From assembly GCA_002397275.1 (NCBI GenBank), contig DHAA01000153.1, forward strand, positions 1 through 48,614: a stretch of 48,614 nucleotides of DNA, read 5' to 3'. The translations under genes were made by a program, and so were the position numbers. The notes under the pieces are model-generated. The model saw nothing but the letters and a program-made list of their open reading frames with translations, was not told where the DNA came from and made no database searches. The DNA comes from Thermacetogenium sp. UBA4966. Its GTDB lineage: Bacteria > Bacillota > DSM-12270 > Thermacetogeniales > Thermacetogeniaceae. Shown piece by piece: positions 8,853-16,970 of this stretch (within the stretch, counting starts at the first letter, position 1; every line of letters starts with the position of its first letter).

Positions 8853-9046
8853 AAGTTCGGCGCTCATGTGTATGCTCCTTTTCACTGTGGAAAAAATTAG
8901 CTGAGGGCATAGCTGAGTGAAAAACCGCATATATTTTAGATGAGATGAGTTGAGTTTTGACAAGTTTGAGATGAGATGAGCTGAGATGAGACTGGAGCTT
9001 AATGCTTTGCTAAAGCTGACCGGCGCTCATTTGAGTGCCGGTTTTT
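8853..9046 (+). promoter_or_regulatory. TRAP-type tryptophan attenuator before aroF
   Basis: The leader RNA carries GAG/TAG triplets spaced mostly by two bases: 8937, 8942, 8947, 8952, 8968, 8973, 8978, 8983, 8988 and 8995, with further candidates at 8898, 8903, 8910 and 8915. This is the signature of a binding site for the 11-mer TRAP (MtrB) protein. It is followed by a terminator hairpin: ACCGGCGCTCA (9019-9029) pairs with TGAGTGCCGGT (9032-9042), then TTTT. The CTCAT of the terminator arm can pair with the upstream ATGAG repeats, giving the alternative antiterminator. Tryptophan-loaded TRAP would cover the repeats and allow termination. The rest of the 425-base gap 8734-9158 holds only the promoter. 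Confidence 0.8.
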
Positions 9047-9158
9047 ACATTTCTGATTACAGATATTCCGAGGGAGGATGAATGTGAAAGATTGATTGCA
9101 TTTCCTTCTTTGTTGTGAGGCTGCAAAATTTTCCTGGGGGAAGGGTGGGTGCATCTTG

Positions 9159-10001
9159 ATGAAGCCGTACCGGCTGGTGAGCAGTGATCTGAAAAAGGAA
9201 AAGACGCTGGTTAGGGTAAGGGATGCGGTCTTCGGCGGCAGCGAGATTGCCGTTATCGCAGGACCCTGTGTGGTGGAGAGCAGGGAGCAACTGCTTGCCG
9301 CGGCTCGCGGGGTGCGCCGGGCGGGCGCGGTGATGCTTCGAGGAGGTGCTTTTAAAACAAGAACTTCGCCATACAGCTTTCAGGGCTTGGGAGAGGAAGG
9401 GCTGAGGCTGCTCAGGGAAGCCTCTGAGGAAACAGGTTTGGCTACTGTTACTGAGGTTATAGATGAAGCCAGTTTAAAGCTGGCCTTGAGATATGTAGAT
9501 ATGCTGCAGATAGGCGCCCGGAATATGCAGAATTCCAGGCTGCTGTGCTTGGCGGGGCGCTCGGGGAAACCGGTGCTTCTGAAGCGGGGGTTGTCCGCCA
9601 CAGTGGAGGAGTGGCTGCTGGCTGCCGAATATATCGTTGCCGCAGGTAACCGCAATGTGGTGCTCTGTGAGAGAGGGATCCGTACATTTGAATTCGCCAC
9701 CCGCAACACCCTGGATCTGGGCATTGTCCCTCTTGTACAGGAGTTAAGCCATCTGCCGGTGATTGTTGATCCCAGCCATGCTACCGGAAATTGCCGCCTG
9801 GTGGCGCCCATGTCCCGTGCCGCAGTAGCAGCCGGGGCGGACGGGTTGCTTCTGGAGGTGCATCCGGAACCGGAGAAGGCGCTGTGTGATGGTTTCCAAT
9901 CTCTTTCCATCAATGATTTTCAACATCTGATGCCTCAGCTGCAGGCGACAGCCGCTATCGTGGGGCGAACGCTCGGTGTTTACGCCTCGGAGAGATATTG
10001 A
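9159..10001 (+). CDS. aroF: 3-deoxy-7-phosphoheptulonate (DAHP) synthase, catalytic core only
   Basis: Condenses phosphoenolpyruvate and erythrose 4-phosphate, the first step of the shikimate pathway. The 280 residues begin (MKPYRLVSSD) where the TIM barrel begins in the Thermotoga-type enzyme, which has an extra N-terminal ferredoxin-like regulatory domain of about 70 residues. That domain is absent here. Conserved catalytic stretches are GPCVVES, RGGAFKTRTSPYSFQG, LLKRG and DPSHATG, with metal ligands in the usual places. The ATG at 9159 is preceded by a G-rich binding site; reading further upstream gives no domain. Feedback inhibition by Phe/Tyr through the missing domain is unlikely, and control probably lies in the tryptophan-responsive leader just upstream. 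Confidence 0.9.
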   Translation: MKPYRLVSSDLKKEKTLVRVRDAVFGGSEIAVIAGPCVVESREQLLAAARGVRRAGAVMLRGGAFKTRTSPYSFQGLGEEGLRLLREASEETGLATVTEVIDEASLKLALRYVDMLQIGARNMQNSRLLCLAGRSGKPVLLKRGLSATVEEWLLAAEYIVAAGNRNVVLCERGIRTFEFATRNTLDLGIVPLVQELSHLPVIVDPSHATGNCRLVAPMSRAAVAAGADGLLLEVHPEPEKALCDGFQSLSINDFQHLMPQLQATAAIVGRTLGVYASERY

Positions 10002-10045
10002 AGCTGAATGTTGGCGATGCTTGCCGATGGTCCAGGGGTGAAGTA

Positions 10046-10184
10046 TAGAGAACGGAGCAGAGCAGAGTTTGGTTGAGATGGAGATGATAGAAGATGAATT
10101 GAGTTGAGATGAGTTGAGCTGAGATGAGGCTGGAGTTTAATGCTTTGCTGAAGCTGACCGGCGCTCATTTGGGCGCTGGTTTAT
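10046..10184 (+). promoter_or_regulatory. Second TRAP-type attenuator, between aroF and trpED
   Basis: A second run of GAG/TAG triplets at 10048, 10055, 10060, 10065, 10075, 10081, 10088, 10101, 10106, 10111, 10116, 10121, 10126 and 10133. The terminator hairpin follows: ACCGGCGCTC (10157-10166) pairs with GGGCGCTGGT (10171-10180), then TTATT. Bases 10119-10182 differ from 8981-9044 at only 6 of 64 positions, so one leader is a duplicate of the other. No separate promoter was seen, so this element probably gates readthrough from aroF into trpED. Confidence 0.78.
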
Positions 10185-10207
10185 TAACTTACGGAGGTGA
10201 AGATGTA

Positions 10208-12802
10208 ATGGTTTTTCCGAGTAGAGACGAGTACCTGAAGGCGGCGGCAAGGTATGGGATAGTACCGGTGTGGGCGGATGCGGCGGCGGATCTAGAGACA
10301 CCTATCTCTATTTTCAAAAAGGTGGTTTCAGGTGATTACAGTTATCTCCTGGAAAGTGTGGAGGGAGGGGAGCAGGTAGCGCGCTATTCTTTTATCGGCT
10401 TTGATCCCTTTCTCATTTATACGGCCAGAGGGGAGCAGCTGGAGGTTACTGTTCAAGGACAGCGGAGGCAGTTGACCGGGGATCCCCTGGATTATCTCAA
10501 AGACCTGATAGCCGAATTAAGGGTAGCTCCATTGCCTGGCGAACAGCGTTTTCAGGGTGGGGCGGTGGGCTATTTCGGCTATGACTTGGTTCGCCGTTTG
10601 GAACCGCTTCCTGAGACTGCCGAAGATGATTTGCATCTTCCTGACTGTTGTTTTATCCTCACTAAGGTTGTTCTGATTTACGACCATGTTACTAATCGGC
10701 TGCGGGTGGTTGCCTTCGTGCCTGTGGAAAGCGATCCCCAGGGGGCTTATCAACAGTCTCTGGCAGCTGTCCATGGTGTTATGGAGAGACTGCGCGCTCT
10801 TTTGCCTGAGACAAAGGCAGCAAAGCCGCGGGCCCGCACCGCTCAGGGTGTCCTTGAACAGTTATGCGGCGATCCCCCTTCTGAGGATGCCGCATTACAA
10901 CAGTCGTTTACCCCTGTCTCTGATATGACGAGAGAAGAGTATCTGGAGAAGGTGTGCCGTGCCAAGGAATATATCGGCGCCGGGGATGTGCGGCAGGTGG
11001 TTCTTTCTCAGCGGTTCCGGCGCCGGGCATCAAGTGACCCGTTTACTGTTTACCGGATGCTGCGTTCTTTGAATCCATCTCCTTATATGTATTACCTCAA
11101 CTTCGGGGATAGCTGTCTGATCGGCTCTTCCCCGGAGATGCTGGTCCGAGTGGAGAAGGGCATAGCGGAGACGCATCCTATCGCCGGAACCAGGCGGCGC
11201 GGGGGGAGTGCGGCTGAGGATCAAGCGCTTGCCCGGGAACTGCTTGCTGACCCCAAGGAGCGGGCCGAGCATGAGATGCTGGTGGATCTAAGCAGAAGTG
11301 ACTTTATCCGGGTCTGTGAAGAGGGGGCCATCGAGGTTCCCAGGCTCATGGAAGTGGAGTACTACTCTCATGTGATGCACATGGTATCGCATGTGCGGGG
11401 AAGGCTTGCCCCGGGGCAGGATGCCTTTAGCGCGCTGCGGGCATGTTTTCCGGCTGGAACCGTTTCCGGCGCTCCCAGAAAACGTGCCCTGGAGATTATC
11501 GAGGAGCTGGAACCTGTCAGGCGCGGGCCTTACGCGGGGGCGGTAGGCTATCTCAGCTTTTCCGGCGGCCTGGATTCATGTCTGATCATCAGAACCATCA
11601 TCATCAAAGATGGTGTTGCTTATGTGCAGGCAGGCGCGGGTATTATAGCCGCCTCCGTTCCGGAGCGGGAATATGAGGAGTGCGCGAATAAGGCCAGGGC
11701 GATGCTGAAGGCCCTGGAACTGACTGAAGGGAGCGGGAATCCTTGTAGCTGCAGGGCATTCACTACCATGAAGAAGGGTGAAGATGAGGTGAGGCTTCAG
11801 GGGTTGATCGACAAAGTGGTGAACCAGCGGCACCTGGAGGAGAAGGAGGCCGCAGAGGCCATGGCTCAGATTATGAGTGGTGAAGCTACGCCCGCTCAGA
11901 TCGCCGCCCTGATCACCGCGCTGCGTTTAAAGGGAGAGACAGCGGATGAGATCACCGGGTTTGCCAGGGCGATGCGCGCCCACGGGAAAAAAATCAGGGT
12001 GAACAAACGCCTGGTGGACATTGTAGGGACCGGCGGGGATTGCAGCTTTACCTTCAATATATCCACAACTGCGGCTTTTGTGGCAGCTGCGGCAGGGCTG
12101 CCGGTGGCTAAGCATGGAAATCGTTCTGTTTCCAGCATGTGTGGGAGCGCAGATGTTCTGGAAGCCCTGGGGGTGAATATAGCACTGACACCCCTTCAGG
12201 CGGAGCGCTGTCTGGAGGAAAACGGCATCTGCTTTCTCTTTGCCCCGGTTTTTCATGAGGCGATGAAGCATGCGGTCGCTCCGCGGCGGGAGATCGGTAT
12301 CCGCACTGTTTTTAACCTTTTGGGACCGTTGACCAATCCGGCGGGAGCGAAGGTTGAGCTGGTGGGAGTTTACGACCCCCATCTGACCGGTGTGCTGGCC
12401 AGGGTGCTGCGCAGCCTGGGGGCGGAAAGGGCGATGGTGGTGCATGGGGATGGCCTGGATGAGATATCTCATAGCGGGGAGACAAAGGTCAGTGAGCTGA
12501 TGAGGGGTGAGATCAGAACCTATTATCTCTCACCGGAGGACATCGGACTGAAGCGGGGTAAGCTGGCGGATATTCGCGGCGGAAATGCTGCAGAAAATGC
12601 CCGGATGACAAAAGATGTCCTCAGCGGGAAACCTGGACCCTGCCGTGATGTGGTTCTGATGAACGCTGCTGCAGCTCTGTTTGTGGGAGGAAAGGCGGAA
12701 ACTATGCGTGATGGGGTAGAGCTGGCGGCGGAGATTATCGATTCCGGAGCGGCTCTGCGCAAGCTGGAAGAATTGGTCGCCTTTACGAAGAATTGCGCCT
12801 GA
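10208..12802 (+). CDS. trpED: Fused anthranilate synthase component I - anthranilate phosphoribosyltransferase
   Basis: A single 864-residue reading frame joining two tryptophan enzymes. Residues 1 to about 507 are TrpE, which makes anthranilate from chorismate: the feedback tryptophan-site motif LLES is at 47-50, followed by NPSPYMYYL and HPIAGTRRRG. Residues from about 529 are TrpD, with GTGGD near 606-610, KHGNRSVSS and NLLGPLTNPA, which attaches phosphoribose. The 21-residue linker resembles neither. TrpG, the glutamine amidotransferase normally encoded between them, is missing, so TrpE needs ammonia or a TrpG/PabA from elsewhere. I start at ATG 10208 after ACGGAGGTG; upstream codons belong to the attenuator. 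An internal GTG at the TrpD border is preceded by GGGTGAAG, so separate TrpD translation is conceivable. Confidence 0.9.
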   Translation: MVFPSRDEYLKAAARYGIVPVWADAAADLETPISIFKKVVSGDYSYLLESVEGGEQVARYSFIGFDPFLIYTARGEQLEVTVQGQRRQLTGDPLDYLKDLIAELRVAPLPGEQRFQGGAVGYFGYDLVRRLEPLPETAEDDLHLPDCCFILTKVVLIYDHVTNRLRVVAFVPVESDPQGAYQQSLAAVHGVMERLRALLPETKAAKPRARTAQGVLEQLCGDPPSEDAALQQSFTPVSDMTREEYLEKVCRAKEYIGAGDVRQVVLSQRFRRRASSDPFTVYRMLRSLNPSPYMYYLNFGDSCLIGSSPEMLVRVEKGIAETHPIAGTRRRGGSAAEDQALARELLADPKERAEHEMLVDLSRSDFIRVCEEGAIEVPRLMEVEYYSHVMHMVSHVRGRLAPGQDAFSALRACFPAGTVSGAPRKRALEIIEELEPVRRGPYAGAVGYLSFSGGLDSCLIIRTIIIKDGVAYVQAGAGIIAASVPEREYEECANKARAMLKALELTEGSGNPCSCRAFTTMKKGEDEVRLQGLIDKVVNQRHLEEKEAAEAMAQIMSGEATPAQIAALITALRLKGETADEITGFARAMRAHGKKIRVNKRLVDIVGTGGDCSFTFNISTTAAFVAAAAGLPVAKHGNRSVSSMCGSADVLEALGVNIALTPLQAERCLEENGICFLFAPVFHEAMKHAVAPRREIGIRTVFNLLGPLTNPAGAKVELVGVYDPHLTGVLARVLRSLGAERAMVVHGDGLDEISHSGETKVSELMRGEIRTYYLSPEDIGLKRGKLADIRGGNAAENARMTKDVLSGKPGPCRDVVLMNAAAALFVGGKAETMRDGVELAAEIIDSGAALRKLEELVAFTKNCA

Positions 12803-12830
12803 ACAATCCTGCTGACAGGATGGTGTATTC

Positions 12831-13694
12831 ATGATTTTAGAGCGCATTATTGAGGCCAAAAGGGAAGAGGTAGCAACAGCGAAGAGCCGCTGCCCGCTGG
12901 CGCAGTTGAAGAAGCGCGAGACCCCGCCGGTCAGGGACTTCATCGCCGCGGTGCGGAGAGCCGGGGGACCGCCGCGGAAGCGGTTTAACGGGGAGCGCGA
13001 AGATACGGGGGCAAGCGGCAGGGCAGGGGCGGAGATAGGCGAGGCGGCAGGGATCAGGCTGATTGCGGAGATCAAGAAAGCATCGCCCAGCCGCGGCCTG
13101 ATCTGCCGTGATTTCAACCCGCCCCTGATCGCCGGCCTTTACCAGGAGGCAGGCGCCGGCGCTATTTCCGTGCTTACTGATCAGCGGTTTTTTGAGGGGC
13201 GTCCGGAGTTTCTCAAGGCAGTAAAAGAGGTGACCTCCATTCCTCTGCTGCGGAAGGACTTTATCATAGATGAATACCAGATCTATCAATCGCGCGTTTT
13301 AGGGGCTGATGCTGTTCTGCTGATCGCTGCCATTTTGAGCCGGCGGCAGCTGGCGGATTATATCAGCCTGGTAAAAGGGCTGGGGATGGCGGCTCTGGTG
13401 GAGGTACACACATTGGAGGAACTGTGTCGCGTCTTGGAAACAGAGGCGCTGTTGCTGGGGATCAACAACCGTGACCTCCATACCTTTCAGGTGGATCTGG
13501 GCGTTACTTTTCGCTTGATCTCAGCGGCGCCAAAGGGGAGAGTGGTTGTCAGCGAAAGCGGTATCAGGACTGCCCAGGATGTGGCCTGTTTAGCCCGGGC
13601 GGGCGTTGATGCCGTACTGGTAGGAGAAGCGCTGACGGGGGCCCGTGATATCAGGGCCGCAGCGGCAGAGCTGCTGGGCGCCGGCAGGACATAA
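12831..13694 (+). CDS. trpC: Indole-3-glycerol-phosphate synthase
   Basis: Ring-closes carboxyphenylaminodeoxyribulose phosphate to indole-glycerol phosphate. TIM-barrel motifs are clear: LIAEIKKASPSRG with the catalytic Lys, ISVLTDQRFFEG, LLRKDFIIDEYQI, LGINNRDLHTF and VVSESGI. At 287 residues it is longer than usual because of an Arg/Gly-rich insertion at about residues 41-74, before the first strand, absent from typical TrpC. There is no fused TrpF and no trpF gene follows: the 103 bases to trpB are non-coding. Third gene of the tryptophan operon. Confidence 0.92.
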   Translation: MILERIIEAKREEVATAKSRCPLAQLKKRETPPVRDFIAAVRRAGGPPRKRFNGEREDTGASGRAGAEIGEAAGIRLIAEIKKASPSRGLICRDFNPPLIAGLYQEAGAGAISVLTDQRFFEGRPEFLKAVKEVTSIPLLRKDFIIDEYQIYQSRVLGADAVLLIAAILSRRQLADYISLVKGLGMAALVEVHTLEELCRVLETEALLLGINNRDLHTFQVDLGVTFRLISAAPKGRVVVSESGIRTAQDVACLARAGVDAVLVGEALTGARDIRAAAAELLGAGRT

Positions 13695-13797
13695 AGAGAT
13701 ATTCAGGCGAGAGAACAGGGGCCAGGGGAATAGCCAGGCGTGTCGGAATGGCGGCCGGCTGCCCCGGGTCCGGGAGAGAGCGAGGGGATGATGGATT

Positions 13798-15003
13798 ATG
13801 GAATTACCGGATAGCAGCGGGCATTTTGGGGATTTTGGCGGGAGGTTTGTTCCGGAGACACTGATGCCGGCTCTGGAGGAGCTGACGTTTGCCTATCATG
13901 AGGTGAAAAATGAGGCGGCCTTTCAAGATGAGCTGCGGCGCTACCTGAGGGATTATGTCGGCAGGCCGACCCCCCTTTATTTTGCGGAAAGGCTGACGCG
14001 CCGTTTGGGCGGGGCGAAGATCTATTTGAAGCGTGAGGACCTGAATCATACCGGGGCGCACAAGATCAACAACGCCATAGGGCAGATCATCCTTGCGCGG
14101 CGGATGGGGAAAAAAAGAGTGGTTGCTGAAACCGGAGCGGGACAGCATGGCGTGGCTGCCGCCACTGCCGCGGCATTGTTCGGGCTGGACTGCGTCGTCT
14201 ACATGGGAGAGGAAGATATCGCTCGCCAGGAACCGAATGTTTACCGCATGCGGATGCTGGGGGCGACGGTAGCGCCTGTGGCGAGCGGCAGCAGGACATT
14301 AAAGGATGCCATGAATGAGGCGATCCGCGATTGGGTGACCAATGTGAAGAACACCTACTACCTGCTGGGCTCCGTAGGCGGGCCGCACCCTTACCCGATG
14401 ATGGTCAGGGATTTTCAGGCGGTGATCGGACGGGAGGCAAGAGAACAGATTTTAACGGCTGAGGGCGGGCTTCCCCGCTGTTTGGTAGCCTGTGTGGGCG
14501 GGGGAAGCAATGCCATGGGTCTTTTTTACCCGTTTCTTGATGACCCTGTAGAGCTGCTCGGGGTAGAGGCGGCAGGCCGCGGTCTGGAAACCGGGGAGCA
14601 TGCGGCCGCGCTGAGTGCCGGACGCAGAGGAGTTCTGCACGGCGCATTGAGTTACTTGCTCCAGGATGATCACGGGCAGGTGCTCACCGCGCACTCCATC
14701 GCTGCCGGGTTGGACTACCCGGGAGTCGGGCCTGAGCACAGCTGGCTAAAAGAAGCAGGGAGGGCGCGGTATACGACGGTTACTGACCGGGAAGCCCTGG
14801 ATGCTTTTCAGCTGCTTTCCCGTTGGGAGGGGATCATCCCGGCGCTGGAGAGCGCGCATGCTGTGGCTGCCGTTGTCAAAATGGCGCCTGCTCTGGGGAA
14901 GAAGGAGGTCATTGTTGTCAACCTCTCCGGGCGCGGAGACAAGGATGTGCCCGCGGTTGCTCAGTTATTAGTTCAACAGGTAAACGGGGAGGGGGTTGGA
15001 TAA
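13798..15003 (+). CDS. trpB: Tryptophan synthase beta subunit
   Basis: PLP enzyme that joins indole and serine. It has 401 residues, the standard TrpB1 length. The PLP lysine is residue 89 in HTGAHKINNA, the catalytic Glu is in AETGAGQHG, and the phosphate-binding loop is GGGSNA near residue 235. Start ATG 13798 follows GAGGGGATGATGGATT. The stop overlaps the region of the trpA start, so the two subunits are coupled and should form the usual alpha2beta2 complex with an indole tunnel. Confidence 0.95.
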   Translation: MELPDSSGHFGDFGGRFVPETLMPALEELTFAYHEVKNEAAFQDELRRYLRDYVGRPTPLYFAERLTRRLGGAKIYLKREDLNHTGAHKINNAIGQIILARRMGKKRVVAETGAGQHGVAAATAAALFGLDCVVYMGEEDIARQEPNVYRMRMLGATVAPVASGSRTLKDAMNEAIRDWVTNVKNTYYLLGSVGGPHPYPMMVRDFQAVIGREAREQILTAEGGLPRCLVACVGGGSNAMGLFYPFLDDPVELLGVEAAGRGLETGEHAAALSAGRRGVLHGALSYLLQDDHGQVLTAHSIAAGLDYPGVGPEHSWLKEAGRARYTTVTDREALDAFQLLSRWEGIIPALESAHAVAAVVKMAPALGKKEVIVVNLSGRGDKDVPAVAQLLVQQVNGEGVG

Positions 15004-15004
15004 A

Positions 15005-15823
15005 ATGGAAAAGCAAACAGTAGATATAAACCGTGTTGATGCCAGACTGCATAAACTGCACGATAACGGGGAAAAGGGTTTATTTACCTTTATTACCGCG
15101 GGGGATCCTGATCTGGAAACGACCTTCAAACTGGTGCTATCCATGGAAAAAGCGGGGGCAGACTTGGTTGAACTGGGGGCGCCCTTTTCTGACCCAATGG
15201 CCGACGGCCCGGTAATTCAGCGGGCTTCGTTGCGCTCTCTGGCCGGGGGTACAAATCTCCGGGGGATCCTGGAGATGGTACGGCGCTTACGCTTGCATAC
15301 AGAAATACCACTTTTGTTGATGACCTACTACAACCCGGTGTTCCGGTACGGGCTGGAGTGTTTTGCCTTGGATGCTGCCGAGGCGGGAGTGGATGGGGTT
15401 ATTGTCCCGGACCTCCCTTTAGAGGAGAGCGCCCCTCTGCTGCAAGAGCTAAAAAAGGAGAAGATGCATCTCATCTGCTTGGCGGCGCCTACTACTACGC
15501 CGCAGCGCTTGAAAAAAATCTCCGCGGCTGCCGGGGGCTTCATCTACTGTGTCTCTCTTACCGGGGTAACAGGTATGCGAGAGGGCATTTCACCTGATAT
15601 TGCCGGGTTCTTGCAGAGGGTGAAAAGGCACAGCAGCCTGCCCCTGGCTGTGGGTTTCGGTATCTCCAACCCCGGGCAGGCCGCCTTCATGGCAGAGGAA
15701 GCTGACGCGGTGATCGTGGGCAGCGCCCTGGTCAGCCTTGTAGAACAGTTCGCTGATCAACCGGATGTAATGCTGAAAGGGGTAGCGGGAATGATCAGGG
15801 GACTGAAAGGGGCTATAATTTGA
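15005..15823 (+). CDS. trpA: Tryptophan synthase alpha subunit
   Basis: Cleaves indole-glycerol phosphate to indole and glyceraldehyde 3-phosphate. The 272-residue TIM barrel has the catalytic Glu in DLVELGAPFSDP and the catalytic Asp in SDPMADGP, then YYNPVFRYG and the phosphate site GFGISNP. I start at ATG 15005, one base after the trpB stop, with GGGGAGGGGG 9 bases before it; an in-frame TTG at 14996 lies inside that site. Last gene of the operon. A hairpin with 8-base arms (15943-15950 / 15964-15971) lies downstream but lacks a T run. Confidence 0.94.
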   Translation: MEKQTVDINRVDARLHKLHDNGEKGLFTFITAGDPDLETTFKLVLSMEKAGADLVELGAPFSDPMADGPVIQRASLRSLAGGTNLRGILEMVRRLRLHTEIPLLLMTYYNPVFRYGLECFALDAAEAGVDGVIVPDLPLEESAPLLQELKKEKMHLICLAAPTTTPQRLKKISAAAGGFIYCVSLTGVTGMREGISPDIAGFLQRVKRHSSLPLAVGFGISNPGQAAFMAEEADAVIVGSALVSLVEQFADQPDVMLKGVAGMIRGLKGAII

Positions 15824-15989
15824 TATCTTGCCGGTGTCCGGTATCCGCTCCAGGCGCCGCCTTATGTCCTTATGCGGAGAAGTCTCCGTCTGCGGCCCGC
15901 ACATCCCAAATTTACGGCAGCATGGCTCGTTTTTTGAATATGTTCCGAAAATGCGTAGGGTAGTTTCGGAAAAACGGCAACAGCTTTTC

Positions 15990-16190
15990 TTATTTAAACG
16001 GATCTTTAATCCCCATTTTATTGAGCGTATACTCGTAGAGTAGTTCCAGATCGTCATATGGAAATTCAAGATGTACTTTTTGCTCATCAGACTCGGCTTT
16101 ATCAGGTTCTATAGCTCGAGGGGTTTCTATTTTGTTTTTTTTATTACCGTGTTGGTTTTTGTAATTTTCGTCTACGGCAGGCATGGACAT
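15990..16190 (-). CDS. Small acidic/charged protein of unknown function
   Basis: A 66-residue ORF on the minus strand facing trpA. It has a good binding site (AAAGGAAGTG about 8 bases before the ATG at 16190), which is why I keep it. The N-terminal 40 residues are low-complexity and charged; the C-terminal 22 (PYDDLELLYEYTLNKMG) look like an amphipathic helix. I do not recognise a family. It has no cysteines or membrane segment. Confidence 0.4.
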   Translation of the reverse strand: MSMPAVDENYKNQHGNKKNKIETPRAIEPDKAESDEQKVHLEFPYDDLELLYEYTLNKMGIKDPFK

Positions 16191-16339
16191 TGGGTAATCA
16201 CTTCCTTTTCTAGTTTGATGAGTTAGTTTGATGAAATATTTCTGTTAATTAACATGTACTATGATTCACAAATTCCAGGCAAGGGTATATACACGCAAAA
16301 TCTGTGCCAATAAAGCGAGCGCTCTTTTTGTATTTGCTG

Positions 16340-16390
16340 TTGCCAAAAAAATTTTAATCTGATAAAATGTTGTACACAAAAGTGTGCACA
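16340..16390 (+). promoter_or_regulatory. Promoter with overlapping symmetric site before the HTH gene
   Basis: TTGCCA (16340-16345), a 17-base spacer and TAAAAT (16363-16368) form a good sigma-A promoter. Just downstream, over the expected start point, is the imperfect inverted repeat TGTACAC-AAAA-GTGTGCACA (16371-16390). A site overlapping the start point is typical of autorepression, here perhaps by the HTH protein encoded next. Confidence 0.55.
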
Positions 16391-16407
16391 TAAATGTGGA
16401 GGTTTTT

Positions 16408-16932
16408 ATGAACGGCTTTTACCGCATCGGAGAAAAATTTGTCAGTATGGAAAAGCTCAGCCGCTCCCTGACGCAGATGTTGTCTCTGCGCAGCGAGGGC
16501 ATTTCTCAGCAGGAAGTGGCGAACCGCTATGGCGTGGACCGCAGCTTTGTTTCCCGCCTGGAGGGTTTGGGAGCTGTGCGTAAGGGGGAGAGCATCGCTG
16601 TGGTCGGTTTCCCCCTGCAGAATAAGGAAGAGATCCATTCTTTGTTGGTAGAGCTGGGTGTTGATTTCAGCCTGCTGATGACCGATGAGGAGCGGTGGCG
16701 TTTTGTAAAGGAAAAGTCCGGTTTGGAGCTGCTGAACCAGGTGATGGGCCTGGTAGCGCAGATCAGGACCTATGATGTGGTGGTTCTCATCGGTTCCAGG
16801 CAGCGCATTAACTGGAGCGCGGCCCTTCTAGATAAGGAGACGCTGGGGATTGACCTCGGGGAATCGCCCCTTACTGAAGACAAGTATGTTGACCCGGAAT
16901 ATTTGCGGAAACTGATTCTCTCGGCGCAGTGA
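16408..16932 (+). CDS. Helix-turn-helix transcriptional regulator
   Basis: A 174-residue protein with an N-terminal helix-turn-helix (about residues 21-55; ISQQEVANRYGVDRSFVSRL) and a C-terminal domain containing an alternating hydrophobic strand (TYDVVVLIGSRQRINWSAAL) that suggests an alpha/beta ligand-sensing fold. I start at the ATG at 16408 after GTGGAGG; the longer reading would begin within the symmetric operator-like site. It is followed at 38 bases by the conserved unknown protein and then the acyl-ACP reductase-like gene, which it may regulate. Ligand unknown. Confidence 0.75.
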   Translation: MNGFYRIGEKFVSMEKLSRSLTQMLSLRSEGISQQEVANRYGVDRSFVSRLEGLGAVRKGESIAVVGFPLQNKEEIHSLLVELGVDFSLLMTDEERWRFVKEKSGLELLNQVMGLVAQIRTYDVVVLIGSRQRINWSAALLDKETLGIDLGESPLTEDKYVDPEYLRKLILSAQ

Positions 16933-16970
16933 ATTCTAGAGCTTTTATATGCAGAAAGTGAGGGCAGATC

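Noticed and set aside
8535..8867. A 110-residue minus-strand ORF with a good ribosome binding site (AAAAGGAG) before ATG 8867.
   Set aside because: It covers the strong promoter of aroF and overlaps 199 bases of the radical SAM gene; the protein looks like no family and its second half is an antisense shadow.
8853..10184. A tRNA-Trp T-box or a Trp-codon leader peptide as the tryptophan sensor.
   Set aside because: No T-box AGGGTGGNACCGCG core and no run of TGG codons in a leader frame; the triplet repeats fit TRAP much better.
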